DNA from: a bacterium
Lineage (GTDB): Bacteria; UBA9089; UBA9088
Length of the DNA: 35,364 nucleotides
Assembly (NCBI GenBank): GCA_040753555.1
Contig: JBFMDZ010000005.1
Span: 1-35,364 of the forward strand
Direction of reading: 5' to 3'
Under the pieces are notes generated by a model. It did no database searches. It was given only the letters and a program-made list of their open reading frames with translations, and had not been told where the DNA came from. Each line of letters opens with the position of its first letter. Positions within the stretch are counted from its first letter, which is position 1. This document shows positions 6,569 through 14,222 of this stretch, piece after piece. The translations under genes and the position numbers were made by a program.

Positions 6569-8458
6569 ATGAAGAAGATAATCCCTTTGCTTTTTTCTAT
6601 ATTTATGTTTCCAGATATTGACTGGAATTTTCAGGTTCCCTCTGGCCTTTCCATAGATAAAGCTGATAGGATATATGTTGCTTCCTCTGGAAGCTGCAGG
6701 ATAAAAAGGTATGCAAGCGATGGAAGGCTTTCTCTTGAGTTTGGAGAAAGGGGAGAAGATGATGGATACCTTGATGGGCCAATGGATGTAGCTGTAAATT
6801 CCAAAGGTGATATATATGTAGCTGATACCTGGAATAACAGGATTTCTGTATTTTCTCCTGACGGCACATTTAAGATGAATATCGGTGGCTTGGGAGAGGG
6901 AAAAGGAAGGTTTAAGTATCCAAATTCTATAGCCATTGATAAAGACGATTATCTCTATGTTGTTGATTCTGGAAATGCTGTAATTCAAAAATTTTCTTCT
7001 AATGGAAGATTTATTATGGAATTTGGAAAGAAAGAGGGTTTAAAATGGCCTTGTGGAATAGCAATAGATGAGGATTTATATATTTCTGACACAGGGAATA
7101 ATAGGATTATGAGGTTTTCTCAGGATGGAGGGTTTATTGAGTCAATAAGGGGGATTGATAATCCAAGAGGAATAGCATTTTCTTTTGATAAAAGCCTATA
7201 TGTTGCTTGTAGCTCTTCTATTATGAAGCTTGTAAATAATGAATTTGTTCCATTTATTAAAGGCTTGTCACATCCTATGGATATTGTTTTTACAAGCTCA
7301 TCCATCTTTGTTTCAGAAGGAGGAGAAAATAGGGTTTTAAAATTTTCTTTAGGTGGAATTTTTGAAAGTGAATGGAGGGCTTCTGGAAAATCTTTAGAAA
7401 GGCTTAACCTTCCCTATGATGTTGCTTTGGGTAAGGAGAATATGTACATTGCAGACACAGGAAATAATAGGGTGCTTTGCCTTGACTCCTTTCTTAAGCC
7501 AAAGCGTGTTTGGGATGTTCCCTCTCCTATTGCAATCTTTGTTGATTCTTATGAAAATATTTATTGTGTAAGTTCAAGGGAAAATGTGGTTATAAAATTT
7601 GACAACCTAGGAAATGAGATGTTGAGATTGGAAAACCTTATCTCCCCAAGGGATTTGCTTGTAGATGATAAGGAAGAAATCCTTATTCTTACATCTTCTG
7701 ATGTCTTAAGGTTTTCTTCTCTTGGCTCCTTGCTTGGAACACTTTGCACAGGTCTTAAAGACCCATCTTGCATTACAAGGGATAATTTTGGATTTATCCT
7801 TGTCTCTGATGGTAATACAATAAAAAGGTTTTCGCAATCTGGCATATTGATAAAGACAATAGAAAATTTGCAATCTCCATCTGGGATTGCAATTGACGAA
7901 GATGACAATATCTATGTAGCAGAGAGGGAGAAAAATTGCATTTTAAAGCTTGATTTCTATGGAAAAATTATTGATGTAATAAATAATCCAAAATTTTTAT
8001 ATCCCTATGGATTAACCCTTGATAATGATGGAGGCCTTTACATTGCTGATTGTGGAAACCATAGAATAGTGGTTTTTGGAAAAAAGAGATTTTTTGAGGC
8101 TATAAAAGAGAAGGAAGTGGTTAAATCCAGGTCTAATCTAGCTGACCTTATTGTTTCCAAAATAGAGGTTTTAGAACCAAATCTTGGGATATGGACAAAC
8201 ATAAAGGCAACAATAAAGAACGAAGGGGATGTTAAGGCAGATTTTATTAGCGTAGGTTTCTTTTGTAATTCTTCTAAAATTGGATTTGGAAAGATAATAA
8301 AAACCTTAAATCCAGGAGAAACAATAATAATAAACACAATCTGGCTTCCAGAAGAAATCGGCACACAAACAATAAAGGTTGTTGTGAACCAAGAAGACAA
8401 GACAAAAGAAGAAAACAAAGAAAATAACATAAAGGAAATAGGGGTATTTGTTTATTGA
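6569..8458 (+). CDS. NHL-repeat beta-propeller protein with C-terminal CARDB domain
   Basis: The 629-residue protein opens with a short basic-hydrophobic stretch (MKKIIPLLFSIFMF) that may be a signal peptide, although the cleavage region is not typical. Residues about 15-510 hold many NHL-type repeats of the form IAIDxxDxLYVVDSGNxxIQKFS, enough for one large or two propellers. Residues about 525-629 resemble CARDB, an immunoglobulin-like adhesion module; NEGDVKAD, LNPGET and a TIKVVV strand are visible. NHL propellers usually bind proteins, RNA or glycans, and with CARDB an extracellular binding or adhesive role is most likely. The gene stands alone with its own promoter. No catalytic motif is seen. 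Confidence 0.85.
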   Translation: MKKIIPLLFSIFMFPDIDWNFQVPSGLSIDKADRIYVASSGSCRIKRYASDGRLSLEFGERGEDDGYLDGPMDVAVNSKGDIYVADTWNNRISVFSPDGTFKMNIGGLGEGKGRFKYPNSIAIDKDDYLYVVDSGNAVIQKFSSNGRFIMEFGKKEGLKWPCGIAIDEDLYISDTGNNRIMRFSQDGGFIESIRGIDNPRGIAFSFDKSLYVACSSSIMKLVNNEFVPFIKGLSHPMDIVFTSSSIFVSEGGENRVLKFSLGGIFESEWRASGKSLERLNLPYDVALGKENMYIADTGNNRVLCLDSFLKPKRVWDVPSPIAIFVDSYENIYCVSSRENVVIKFDNLGNEMLRLENLISPRDLLVDDKEEILILTSSDVLRFSSLGSLLGTLCTGLKDPSCITRDNFGFILVSDGNTIKRFSQSGILIKTIENLQSPSGIAIDEDDNIYVAEREKNCILKLDFYGKIIDVINNPKFLYPYGLTLDNDGGLYIADCGNHRIVVFGKKRFFEAIKEKEVVKSRSNLADLIVSKIEVLEPNLGIWTNIKATIKNEGDVKADFISVGFFCNSSKIGFGKIIKTLNPGETIIINTIWLPEEIGTQTIKVVVNQEDKTKEENKENNIKEIGVFVY

Positions 8459-8469
8459 ATTTAATTTTA

Positions 8470-8498
8470 TTGACTTACTTTACTTTTTTTATTAAAAT
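8470..8498 (+). promoter_or_regulatory. Promoter of the nuoG-like/crp/infC operon
   Basis: TTGACT (8470-8475), 17-nt spacer, TAAAAT (8493-8498). The GTG start at 8532 follows 33 nt later, leaving a leader of about 25 nt. That is longer than at most promoters in this window. Confidence 0.6.
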
Positions 8499-8531
8499 TT
8501 TGTTATGATAAAAAAGGGTTATCTAATTTAA

Positions 8532-10769
8532 GTGAAAATCACAATTGATAATAGAGAAATAGAGGTCTCTCCCAATATAACCATCCTTGAGGCGGCAAAG
8601 CAAGCTAATATAAAAATTCCAACCCTTTGTTATGATAAAAGGCTTTCGTCCTTTGGTGCCTGTAGAATTTGTATTGTTGAGCTTGAAGGAGGAAGGGAAA
8701 GATTTACAACATCTTGCACAACACCTGTAGCTGATGGAATGAAAATAAGGACAACCTCACCTGAGATAATAAAGGCAAGAAAAACAATTCTTGAGCTTAT
8801 TTTAGTAAATCATCCCCTTGATTGCCCTGTCTGTGATAAGGCGGGTGAATGCGAGCTTCAAAACCTTGTCTATGAATATGGGGTTTCCTCTAATAGGTTT
8901 TTGAGGTTTAGAGAGGATACAAAATTAAGAAAAGATTATGAAAGCCCCCTTATTGAGAGGGATATGAATAGGTGTATTTTGTGTGGAAAGTGCGTTAGGG
9001 TCTGCGATGAGCTTGAAAATAAGGGGGAAATCTCATTTGCAAACAGGGGACAAAGGACTTTGATAACCACAGATTTTGAAAGGCCCTTGGATTGTGATTT
9101 TTGTGGTATGTGCATTGATATCTGCCCTGTGGGAGCACTTTCTTCAAAGCTTTTTAAATACAAAGCAAGGGTATGGGAGCTTGAAAACAAAGAGATAATT
9201 TGTCCATTTTGCAATGTTGGATGCAGGCTTATAACAAGAAGCAAAGATGAAAAAATTCTAACAGTAGAGGGAGGAAATGGTATAAATGAAACCTCTATGT
9301 GTGTAAAGGGGCATTTTGGCTGGGATTATGTTTATTCAGAAAAAAGAATTACCAGCCCCCTTATTAAAAAAGATGGAAGGCTTAAGGAAGCAAGTTGGAA
9401 TGAAGCGCTAAATTTAATTACAGAGAAATTTCAAGGCTTAAAGGGAAAAATTGCTTGCGTTGTTTCTTCCAGACTTACAAATGAAGAGCTTTATTTGGCA
9501 AAAGAATTTACCTATCGCTGTTTAGAAAGCAAAAATATTTTTTGTCTGGATGAGAGCTTTTCTGGTTTTGCTAGCCTTTCATCCTCTTTAGGATATATTC
9601 CATCTCAATCCCCTTCTTCTATTAAAGATTCTGATTGCATCCTTCTTGTTGGCGATGTTTCAGAAAGCAACCCTGTGCTAAATACCTTTATAAATTATGC
9701 TGTAAAAAACAAAGAGGCAAACCTTATTTCTATAAGCCCAATAGAGACAAAGACAACAAGGATAGCAACCCATAAAATACTTACAAGCCCTGGAAAGGAG
9801 GAAGAGACCCTCTTTAAAATGGCAAGGGTAATTATTGATGAAAATATTTGTAATTGGGATTTTATCCATCAGAAAACAGAGGGTTTTGATTATTTAAGAG
9901 AGACCCTTTCAAAATACGAGCCAGATGATAAAATAAAAGAAGCAACTATTGCTTTTGCTAAAGCAAAAAGCCCTATAATTATTGCAAATTTTTCTGATAT
10001 TATCAAATCTTGTTGTAATCTTTTGCTTCTTTTGGGAATGCCAAATAATATAATTATCTGCGGAGACAGGACAAATTCAAGGGGTGCTTATGAAATAATA
10101 AAAAATTCTCCTTGTGATTTGAGGTCTTTAGAAATAAAAGGCTTATTTCTTATTGGAGAGATGGTTTCCAATGATATTATTAAAGAAAAAGAATTTGTTG
10201 TAGTATCCCATTTATTTATGAGGGATGAGATTATGGAAGTAGATGTTATCCTTCCAAGCTCATCATCTTTGGAAAAGGATGGAACATATACCTCTCTTTT
10301 TGGAATTACACAAAAAACAGAAAGGGTTTGTTTCCTTCCTTCTGTAAAGTCTTCTCTGGAGATTTTACAATTGCTTTCTCTAAAAATGGGTTGTGAGATA
10401 GGAATAAGGGAGGAGGAAGGAAGAAAGGAATTTGAAAAGGGGAAATTCTTTATAAAAGAACCAATTAAGGAAAGCGAAGGTTTAGGATTTGATATTATCA
10501 TCTCTTATAATCACTTTCATTCTGGATATACATCCCATTATTCAAAGACCTTGATGGAGCTTTCACCTTTTCCTATTCTTAAAATGAACAAAAACGATAT
10601 ACAAAGGCTTAACATAAACCAGAGGGCAAAGATAATGTTAGAAAAGCCAATTGTTATGAAGGTAGAGGAGGATAGAAATGTAAGGGAAGGTATGGCTGTT
10701 ATTATGGAGCATCCAGATATAACCCATCTATTCCCAAAAAGGGTTTTTAAAGCAATGATAAGTCTATGA
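8532..10769 (+). CDS. NuoG-like molybdopterin-family iron-sulfur oxidoreductase subunit
   Basis: The 745-residue protein has the domain order of complex I subunit G. A [2Fe-2S] ferredoxin domain carries Cys33, 44, 47 and 62. The His-Cys cluster has His94, Cys98, 101 and 107. Two [4Fe-4S] sets follow (Cys148/151/154/158 and Cys188/191/194/198). Next comes the molybdopterin-family motif CPFCNVGC (224-231) with Cys257, then a bis-MGD-type fold. No Cys or Sec typical of formate dehydrogenase catalysis is obvious, which favours NuoG or a related electron-transfer subunit. No other complex I gene lies nearby, so its partners are elsewhere or it belongs to a soluble complex. The start is GTG, and the stop overlaps crp by four bases. 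Confidence 0.8.
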   Translation: MKITIDNREIEVSPNITILEAAKQANIKIPTLCYDKRLSSFGACRICIVELEGGRERFTTSCTTPVADGMKIRTTSPEIIKARKTILELILVNHPLDCPVCDKAGECELQNLVYEYGVSSNRFLRFREDTKLRKDYESPLIERDMNRCILCGKCVRVCDELENKGEISFANRGQRTLITTDFERPLDCDFCGMCIDICPVGALSSKLFKYKARVWELENKEIICPFCNVGCRLITRSKDEKILTVEGGNGINETSMCVKGHFGWDYVYSEKRITSPLIKKDGRLKEASWNEALNLITEKFQGLKGKIACVVSSRLTNEELYLAKEFTYRCLESKNIFCLDESFSGFASLSSSLGYIPSQSPSSIKDSDCILLVGDVSESNPVLNTFINYAVKNKEANLISISPIETKTTRIATHKILTSPGKEEETLFKMARVIIDENICNWDFIHQKTEGFDYLRETLSKYEPDDKIKEATIAFAKAKSPIIIANFSDIIKSCCNLLLLLGMPNNIIICGDRTNSRGAYEIIKNSPCDLRSLEIKGLFLIGEMVSNDIIKEKEFVVVSHLFMRDEIMEVDVILPSSSSLEKDGTYTSLFGITQKTERVCFLPSVKSSLEILQLLSLKMGCEIGIREEEGRKEFEKGKFFIKEPIKESEGLGFDIIISYNHFHSGYTSHYSKTLMELSPFPILKMNKNDIQRLNINQRAKIMLEKPIVMKVEEDRNVREGMAVIMEHPDITHLFPKRVFKAMISL

Positions 10770-11455
10770 AAAAAAGTGATTTTTTAAGGCTTATTCCTAT
10801 ATTTTCTTCTTTATCTCCTAAGGAATTACAGGGTTTAAGCGAAATTGCTGATATTAGAACATACAAAAAAAATAGCCTTTTCTTTGCAAAGAATGATTTA
10901 GCAACCTATCTCTTTATTGTTAAAAAAGGAAGCGCAAAGGTTATTATAGAACATGAGGATGGAAGGGAAGTGATTCTTTCTATTCTATATTCAAGGGATA
11001 TATTTGGTGAGATGTCTTTGCTTGACGGAAGACCAAGGTCAGCAACGGTAATCGCCAAAGACGATTGCGAGGTTTTGCTTATTGCAAGGTTTAAATTCTT
11101 AAGCTTTCTTAAAGAGCACCCTGGTATTTCCATAAAAATATTAGAAACCCTTTCATTAAAGCTACGGAAAACAGACAATCAGGTTAAAATCCTTACCCTG
11201 ATTTCTGCTGACGAAAGGATAGCCTCTTTTCTTTTAAATATGATAGAGGAATATGGAGTAAAAAGAAAGGATGGGGTATTGATAGATATTAAACTTATTC
11301 ATCAGGATATAGCAGATATGTGTGGAATAAGAAGGGAAACATCAAATCGGGCAATCTCAAGATTTATAAAGGCTGGCTTAATAAAGAGGGAGGGAAAGAA
11401 AATAGTTGTCCTTGATAGAATCGCTCTTTATGAAAAGATGAAGAAAGGGTTATAG
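10766..11455 (+). CDS. Crp/Fnr-family transcriptional regulator
   Basis: The 229-residue protein has an N-terminal cyclic-nucleotide-binding-type barrel. The segment GEMSLLDGRPRSATVIA (about 86-102) is the usual signature. A dimerisation helix follows, then a winged helix-turn-helix near residues 165-205 (IADMCGIRRETSNRAISRF). No N-terminal Cys cluster of the Fnr type is visible, so direct oxygen sensing by [4Fe-4S] is unlikely; the effector is unknown. It is translationally coupled to the NuoG-like gene (ATGA overlap) and directly abuts infC. It may respond to redox or energy state and control this operon, but no target site was identified. Confidence 0.88.
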   Translation: MKKSDFLRLIPIFSSLSPKELQGLSEIADIRTYKKNSLFFAKNDLATYLFIVKKGSAKVIIEHEDGREVILSILYSRDIFGEMSLLDGRPRSATVIAKDDCEVLLIARFKFLSFLKEHPGISIKILETLSLKLRKTDNQVKILTLISADERIASFLLNMIEEYGVKRKDGVLIDIKLIHQDIADMCGIRRETSNRAISRFIKAGLIKREGKKIVVLDRIALYEKMKKGL

Positions 11456-11971
11456 TTGAAAGAGAAAAGGCTTTTTATAAACGAGGCCATCAGAGCCCCA
11501 AAGATAAGGCTTATTGATCAAAATGGGAATCAAAAAGGGGTGGTTTCAAGGTATGAGGCATTACAGGAGGCAAGGAATGCCGGGCTTGACCTTGTTGAGG
11601 TATCATTTGATAATTCCATATCCGTATGTAAAATTATGGATTATGGAAAATATATGTATTCCCAGAATAAAAAGGCAAAAGAGGGAAAGAAAAAACAAAA
11701 GGCAATTCAAGTAAAAGAGGTAAAATTAAGACCATCTACAGATGAGCATGATTTTACCTTTAAGGCAAATCAGTCAAAGAAATTTTTAGAAAATGGCTGT
11801 AAGATAAAGGTTGTTCTTAATTTTAAGGGAAGGGAGATAGTGCATTCAGAGATAGGAATGAATACCATTACAAAATTTGCTGATTGCCTAAAGGATTTTT
11901 CTTTTGTTGAAAAAAGGCCATATTTTGAGGGAAAAAGGATAGTTATGGTCATTGCTCCAGCGAAAAAATAA
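11456..11971 (+). CDS. infC: Translation initiation factor IF-3
   Basis: IF-3 binds the 30S subunit and polices start-codon choice. The 171-residue length and both domains fit: RLIDQNGNQKGVVSRYEAL with the EARNAGLDLVEV segment at the N-terminus, then KEVKLRPSTDEHDFTFK and the ending KRIVMVIAP. Translation starts at TTG (11456-11458), directly after the regulator's TAG. Weak start codons are usual for infC and serve self-regulation in species that have been studied. The rpmI-rplT genes that often follow infC are absent. Placement behind a redox gene and a Crp-type regulator is unusual. Confidence 0.93.
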   Translation: MKEKRLFINEAIRAPKIRLIDQNGNQKGVVSRYEALQEARNAGLDLVEVSFDNSISVCKIMDYGKYMYSQNKKAKEGKKKQKAIQVKEVKLRPSTDEHDFTFKANQSKKFLENGCKIKVVLNFKGREIVHSEIGMNTITKFADCLKDFSFVEKRPYFEGKRIVMVIAPAKK

Positions 11972-12068
11972 TTTCCTCTCCCATTGGAATAAATGCCTTA
12001 TATAATGCCTCTTTGTCATTGCTGAACACATACCCTGTATCTGTTCCTGTTATAAATATGCCTTTCAT
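11949..12068 (-). pseudogene. Short ORF resembling the start of dethiobiotin synthetase
   Basis: A 39-codon frame on the minus strand opens with MKGIFITGTDTG, which is how BioD proteins typically begin before their GKT P-loop. It then departs from the family (YVFSND) and stops. It overlaps the last 23 nt of infC in a convergent sense. It may be a decayed bioD fragment or a chance match. The rest of 11972-12129 holds only the pilin promoter. Confidence 0.25.
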
Positions 12069-12077
12069 AAGATTTTT

Positions 12078-12106
12078 TTGACAAATGATATAATATATAT
12101 TAAACT
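12078..12106 (+). promoter_or_regulatory. Putative promoter of the pilin cluster
   Basis: A perfect TTGACA (12078-12083) is followed 17 nt later by TAAACT (12101-12106). A very AT-rich tract with TATAAT and TATATT lies in between, at poor spacing. The ATG is at 12130. Confidence 0.45.
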
Positions 12107-12129
12107 TAAATTAGACAATAGAGAAAAAA

Positions 12130-12618
12130 ATGAAGGTATGCTTTTTAAAAAAAATGGGATTTACATTGATTGAGATGCTTGTTGTAATAATAATCATTGG
12201 TGTTGTATTAGGGATTACTATAATAAAGATAAATTCTTATTTTGCTATGATAAGGCTTAAAACAGCAACGCAGGATTTTATCCAAGACCTTCAATGGGCG
12301 CAAGAGAGGGCAAAAAGTGGAACAAGAACAACAGTTATCTTTGGAACCATAACACCACCATTGGCATATACAGGAACATATACAATTACAGAAGGAGAAA
12401 CAATTCTTGAAAACCCAATCTGGCTTTCTGATACAGAAAGAAAGCGTGATATGAGCAAATTTCACCTTTTAACCAATATTCCTATTGCTACGGCTACGCT
12501 TTCATTTGCTACTTTAACAGGCTTTGTTTCTTATGAAGTAATAGGTAGCTTAACATTTAGAAATAAATCAAGATTTGTAACAGTTTCAAGGCTTGGTAAG
12601 ATAGAAGAAAGAAAATGA
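12130..12618 (+). CDS. Minor pseudopilin, GspH/FimT-like
   Basis: The 162-residue protein carries a class III (type IV prepilin) leader. A ten-residue basic leader ends in Gly, followed by FTLIEMLVVIIIIG with Glu at mature position 5 and a long hydrophobic helix. Prepilin peptidase would cut after Gly10 and methylate the Phe. The rest fits a small pilin head domain with the QDLQWAQERAKSG segment seen in GspH/FimT-type proteins. It is the first of five linked genes, and its stop overlaps the next ATG by four bases. Such minor pilins prime pilus assembly together with PilY1. Confidence 0.82.
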   Translation: MKVCFLKKMGFTLIEMLVVIIIIGVVLGITIIKINSYFAMIRLKTATQDFIQDLQWAQERAKSGTRTTVIFGTITPPLAYTGTYTITEGETILENPIWLSDTERKRDMSKFHLLTNIPIATATLSFATLTGFVSYEVIGSLTFRNKSRFVTVSRLGKIEERK

Positions 12619-13127
12619 AGACGGGATTTACACTTATTGAGATTCTTGTGGCTATGGTTATAGTATTAGGAAGTGCTCTCTTTCTTCTAAAGGCAATAAT
12701 CACTACCCAAAGGGCAATAATCTTTTCAAAGCATAAGCAAGAAGCGGTATTTCTCCTTGAGGAAAGAATAGAAGAGATAAAGAGCATCCAGTGGGCAACC
12801 GCAACAACAAGAAAAGGATCAGAGGGAGAGATTGTTGATATAAAGGATGAAGATATAACCTGGTATATAGGTGGTATCCTTACAAAAAGCGTAGGTCCAA
12901 TTAATTTCTTTATAATCCCAGGAACTGAGACAGGAATTGGTCCTGCCGCTGGAAGGCCAAGTGTAGGAAGTGGCACTTTGGATGTAAGGGAAGATAATAT
13001 ATTTGGAGGAACATTTAGTGTATCCTGTGCCTGGATAGAGGATAATAAATGGTCAACAATAACCAATACAATATATATAGCACCAGATAATGCATTCTTT
13101 GAGGAGAGCAAGAATTTTGTTGATTAA
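12615..13127 (+). CDS. Minor pilin with prepilin leader, PilV-like
   Basis: The 170-residue protein has a four-residue leader, MKTG, then FTLIEILVAMVIVLGSALF with Glu at position 5 of the mature protein. The first hydrophobic helix and the following FLLEERIEEIKSIQW segment are like PilV/GspI-type minor pilins. The C-terminal half is Gly-rich and not recognisable. It overlaps the preceding gene by four bases and ends one base before the next ATG. Inner-membrane insertion and assembly into a type IV pilus or pseudopilus tip are inferred from family and context. Confidence 0.78.
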   Translation: MKTGFTLIEILVAMVIVLGSALFLLKAIITTQRAIIFSKHKQEAVFLLEERIEEIKSIQWATATTRKGSEGEIVDIKDEDITWYIGGILTKSVGPINFFIIPGTETGIGPAAGRPSVGSGTLDVREDNIFGGTFSVSCAWIEDNKWSTITNTIYIAPDNAFFEESKNFVD

Positions 13128-13778
13128 ATGAAGAAAAAGATGGGTATAACTTTGGTTGAGCTTTTAATCTCCCTTGTTTGTATGGTGGCGATGGTCGGTG
13201 TTGTCTATCAGATTTTCTTAATGACAGAGAGGATTCATATAAGAACAGGGGCAAGGGTAGAGGCTGAATACAATATCAGGGAAGCCCTTGACCTTATGAC
13301 CTCTGAATTAAGGCATGCAGGATACAGATATTGGAATCCCTTTGATGAAGATACTGTTAATTCTCCAAACTTTGCATATGATGTAGATAGGATAGGAATA
13401 AATTCATCAACAAGTACAGCAATCTTTGAGGGAGACTTTGATGAAAGTGGAACCGTACAAGAAAATGAGCATATTACATATGATTTTGCTTCAAATACAA
13501 GAACCCTTCGTAGGGGAACTGGTAAAGAAGCAGTGAATTGGAATACGGTTGCTAATAATATAGATGATGTAACATTTACATATAGGGATGCAAATGGAAA
13601 TATTGTAAATATGCCAGCAACAACTACGGATGTTACTGATACAATAAGAAGCATAGATGTAGGTATTTTATTTAATTATCCTATAAGGGGAGAAGGTAGA
13701 ACCTTAACCACAAGGATAGATACAAATGTGAGGCTTAGAAATACATATTATGTAGCTAAGGTAAAATCTTTAGAATGA
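13128..13778 (+). CDS. Minor pilin with prepilin leader, PilW-like
   Basis: The 216-residue protein has a short leader ending MKKKMG, then ITLVELLISLVCMVAMVG with Glu at mature position 5. The EYNIREALDLMTSELRHAGY segment (about 45-65) is characteristic of PilW/GspJ-like proteins. The remaining part is rich in strands with a long Asp/Thr-rich region. The stop overlaps the next ATG by four bases. The order H/V/W/X/PilY1 matches the fimU-pilV-pilW-pilX-pilY1 layout known from pseudomonads, which supports the assignment better than sequence alone. Confidence 0.78.
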   Translation: MKKKMGITLVELLISLVCMVAMVGVVYQIFLMTERIHIRTGARVEAEYNIREALDLMTSELRHAGYRYWNPFDEDTVNSPNFAYDVDRIGINSSTSTAIFEGDFDESGTVQENEHITYDFASNTRTLRRGTGKEAVNWNTVANNIDDVTFTYRDANGNIVNMPATTTDVTDTIRSIDVGILFNYPIRGEGRTLTTRIDTNVRLRNTYYVAKVKSLE

Positions 13779-14221
13779 AGAAAAAGGGTGTTGCTTTGGT
13801 TCTTGCTATATCCATTATATTTATCCTCCTTTTTGTGGGCATAATACTTGTCCTTTTAGCAAGAAGGGAGACAGGTCTTACTGTAAGCTTAAAAAATAGA
13901 AATGAGGCTTTTGATTATGCTGAGGCAGGGATAAATCAGGCTCTTTATGCGTTCCAGGCATTTGGCTCACATGGAGCATTTGCAGAACCAGATGGATATA
14001 GAATTGATTTTGAAAAGGGTTGGTTCACAAGAGAGGGATACCATGTAATAGTAACATGGATTGGCCAAAGACCTCCCTCTGGCTATCAACAAGGACCACA
14101 ATTTCTAGCACATGGATCTTTTCAGGGTTTTTATTACCATGTTCGAGCAGAAGGGTTTAAAGGGAATATAAGGAGGGTTGTTCATCTTACTGTAGAGAGG
14201 GTATATCCAGTAGAAAAGTAG
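13775..14221 (+). CDS. PilX-like minor pilin
   Basis: The 148-residue protein begins MKKKGVALVLAISIIFILLF, the PilX_N-type start found in PilX and GspK proteins, which lack the usual Glu5. The ARRETGLTVSLKNRNEAFDYAEAGI part that follows is typical: these proteins have an AEAGI-type motif after the first helix. The C-terminal domain ends with a strand-rich segment. In studied pili, PilX-like proteins cap or link the minor pilin complex to PilY1, whose gene starts two bases after this stop codon. Confidence 0.78.
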   Translation: MKKKGVALVLAISIIFILLFVGIILVLLARRETGLTVSLKNRNEAFDYAEAGINQALYAFQAFGSHGAFAEPDGYRIDFEKGWFTREGYHVIVTWIGQRPPSGYQQGPQFLAHGSFQGFYYHVRAEGFKGNIRRVVHLTVERVYPVEK

Positions 14222-14222
14222 A

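Noticed and set aside
6215-6988. A 257-codon minus-strand frame
   Set aside because: It runs antisense through tRNA-Gln, a noncoding gap and the NHL gene. It has no family pattern, and the plus-strand genes there are well supported.
8532-10769. Formate dehydrogenase alpha subunit
   Set aside because: The domain order would fit, but the catalytic Cys/Sec region is not recognisable and the protein is short for that family. NuoG-like is the safer call.
12557-13111. A 184-codon minus-strand frame
   Set aside because: It is an antisense shadow of the second pilin gene, whose prepilin leader is unmistakable.
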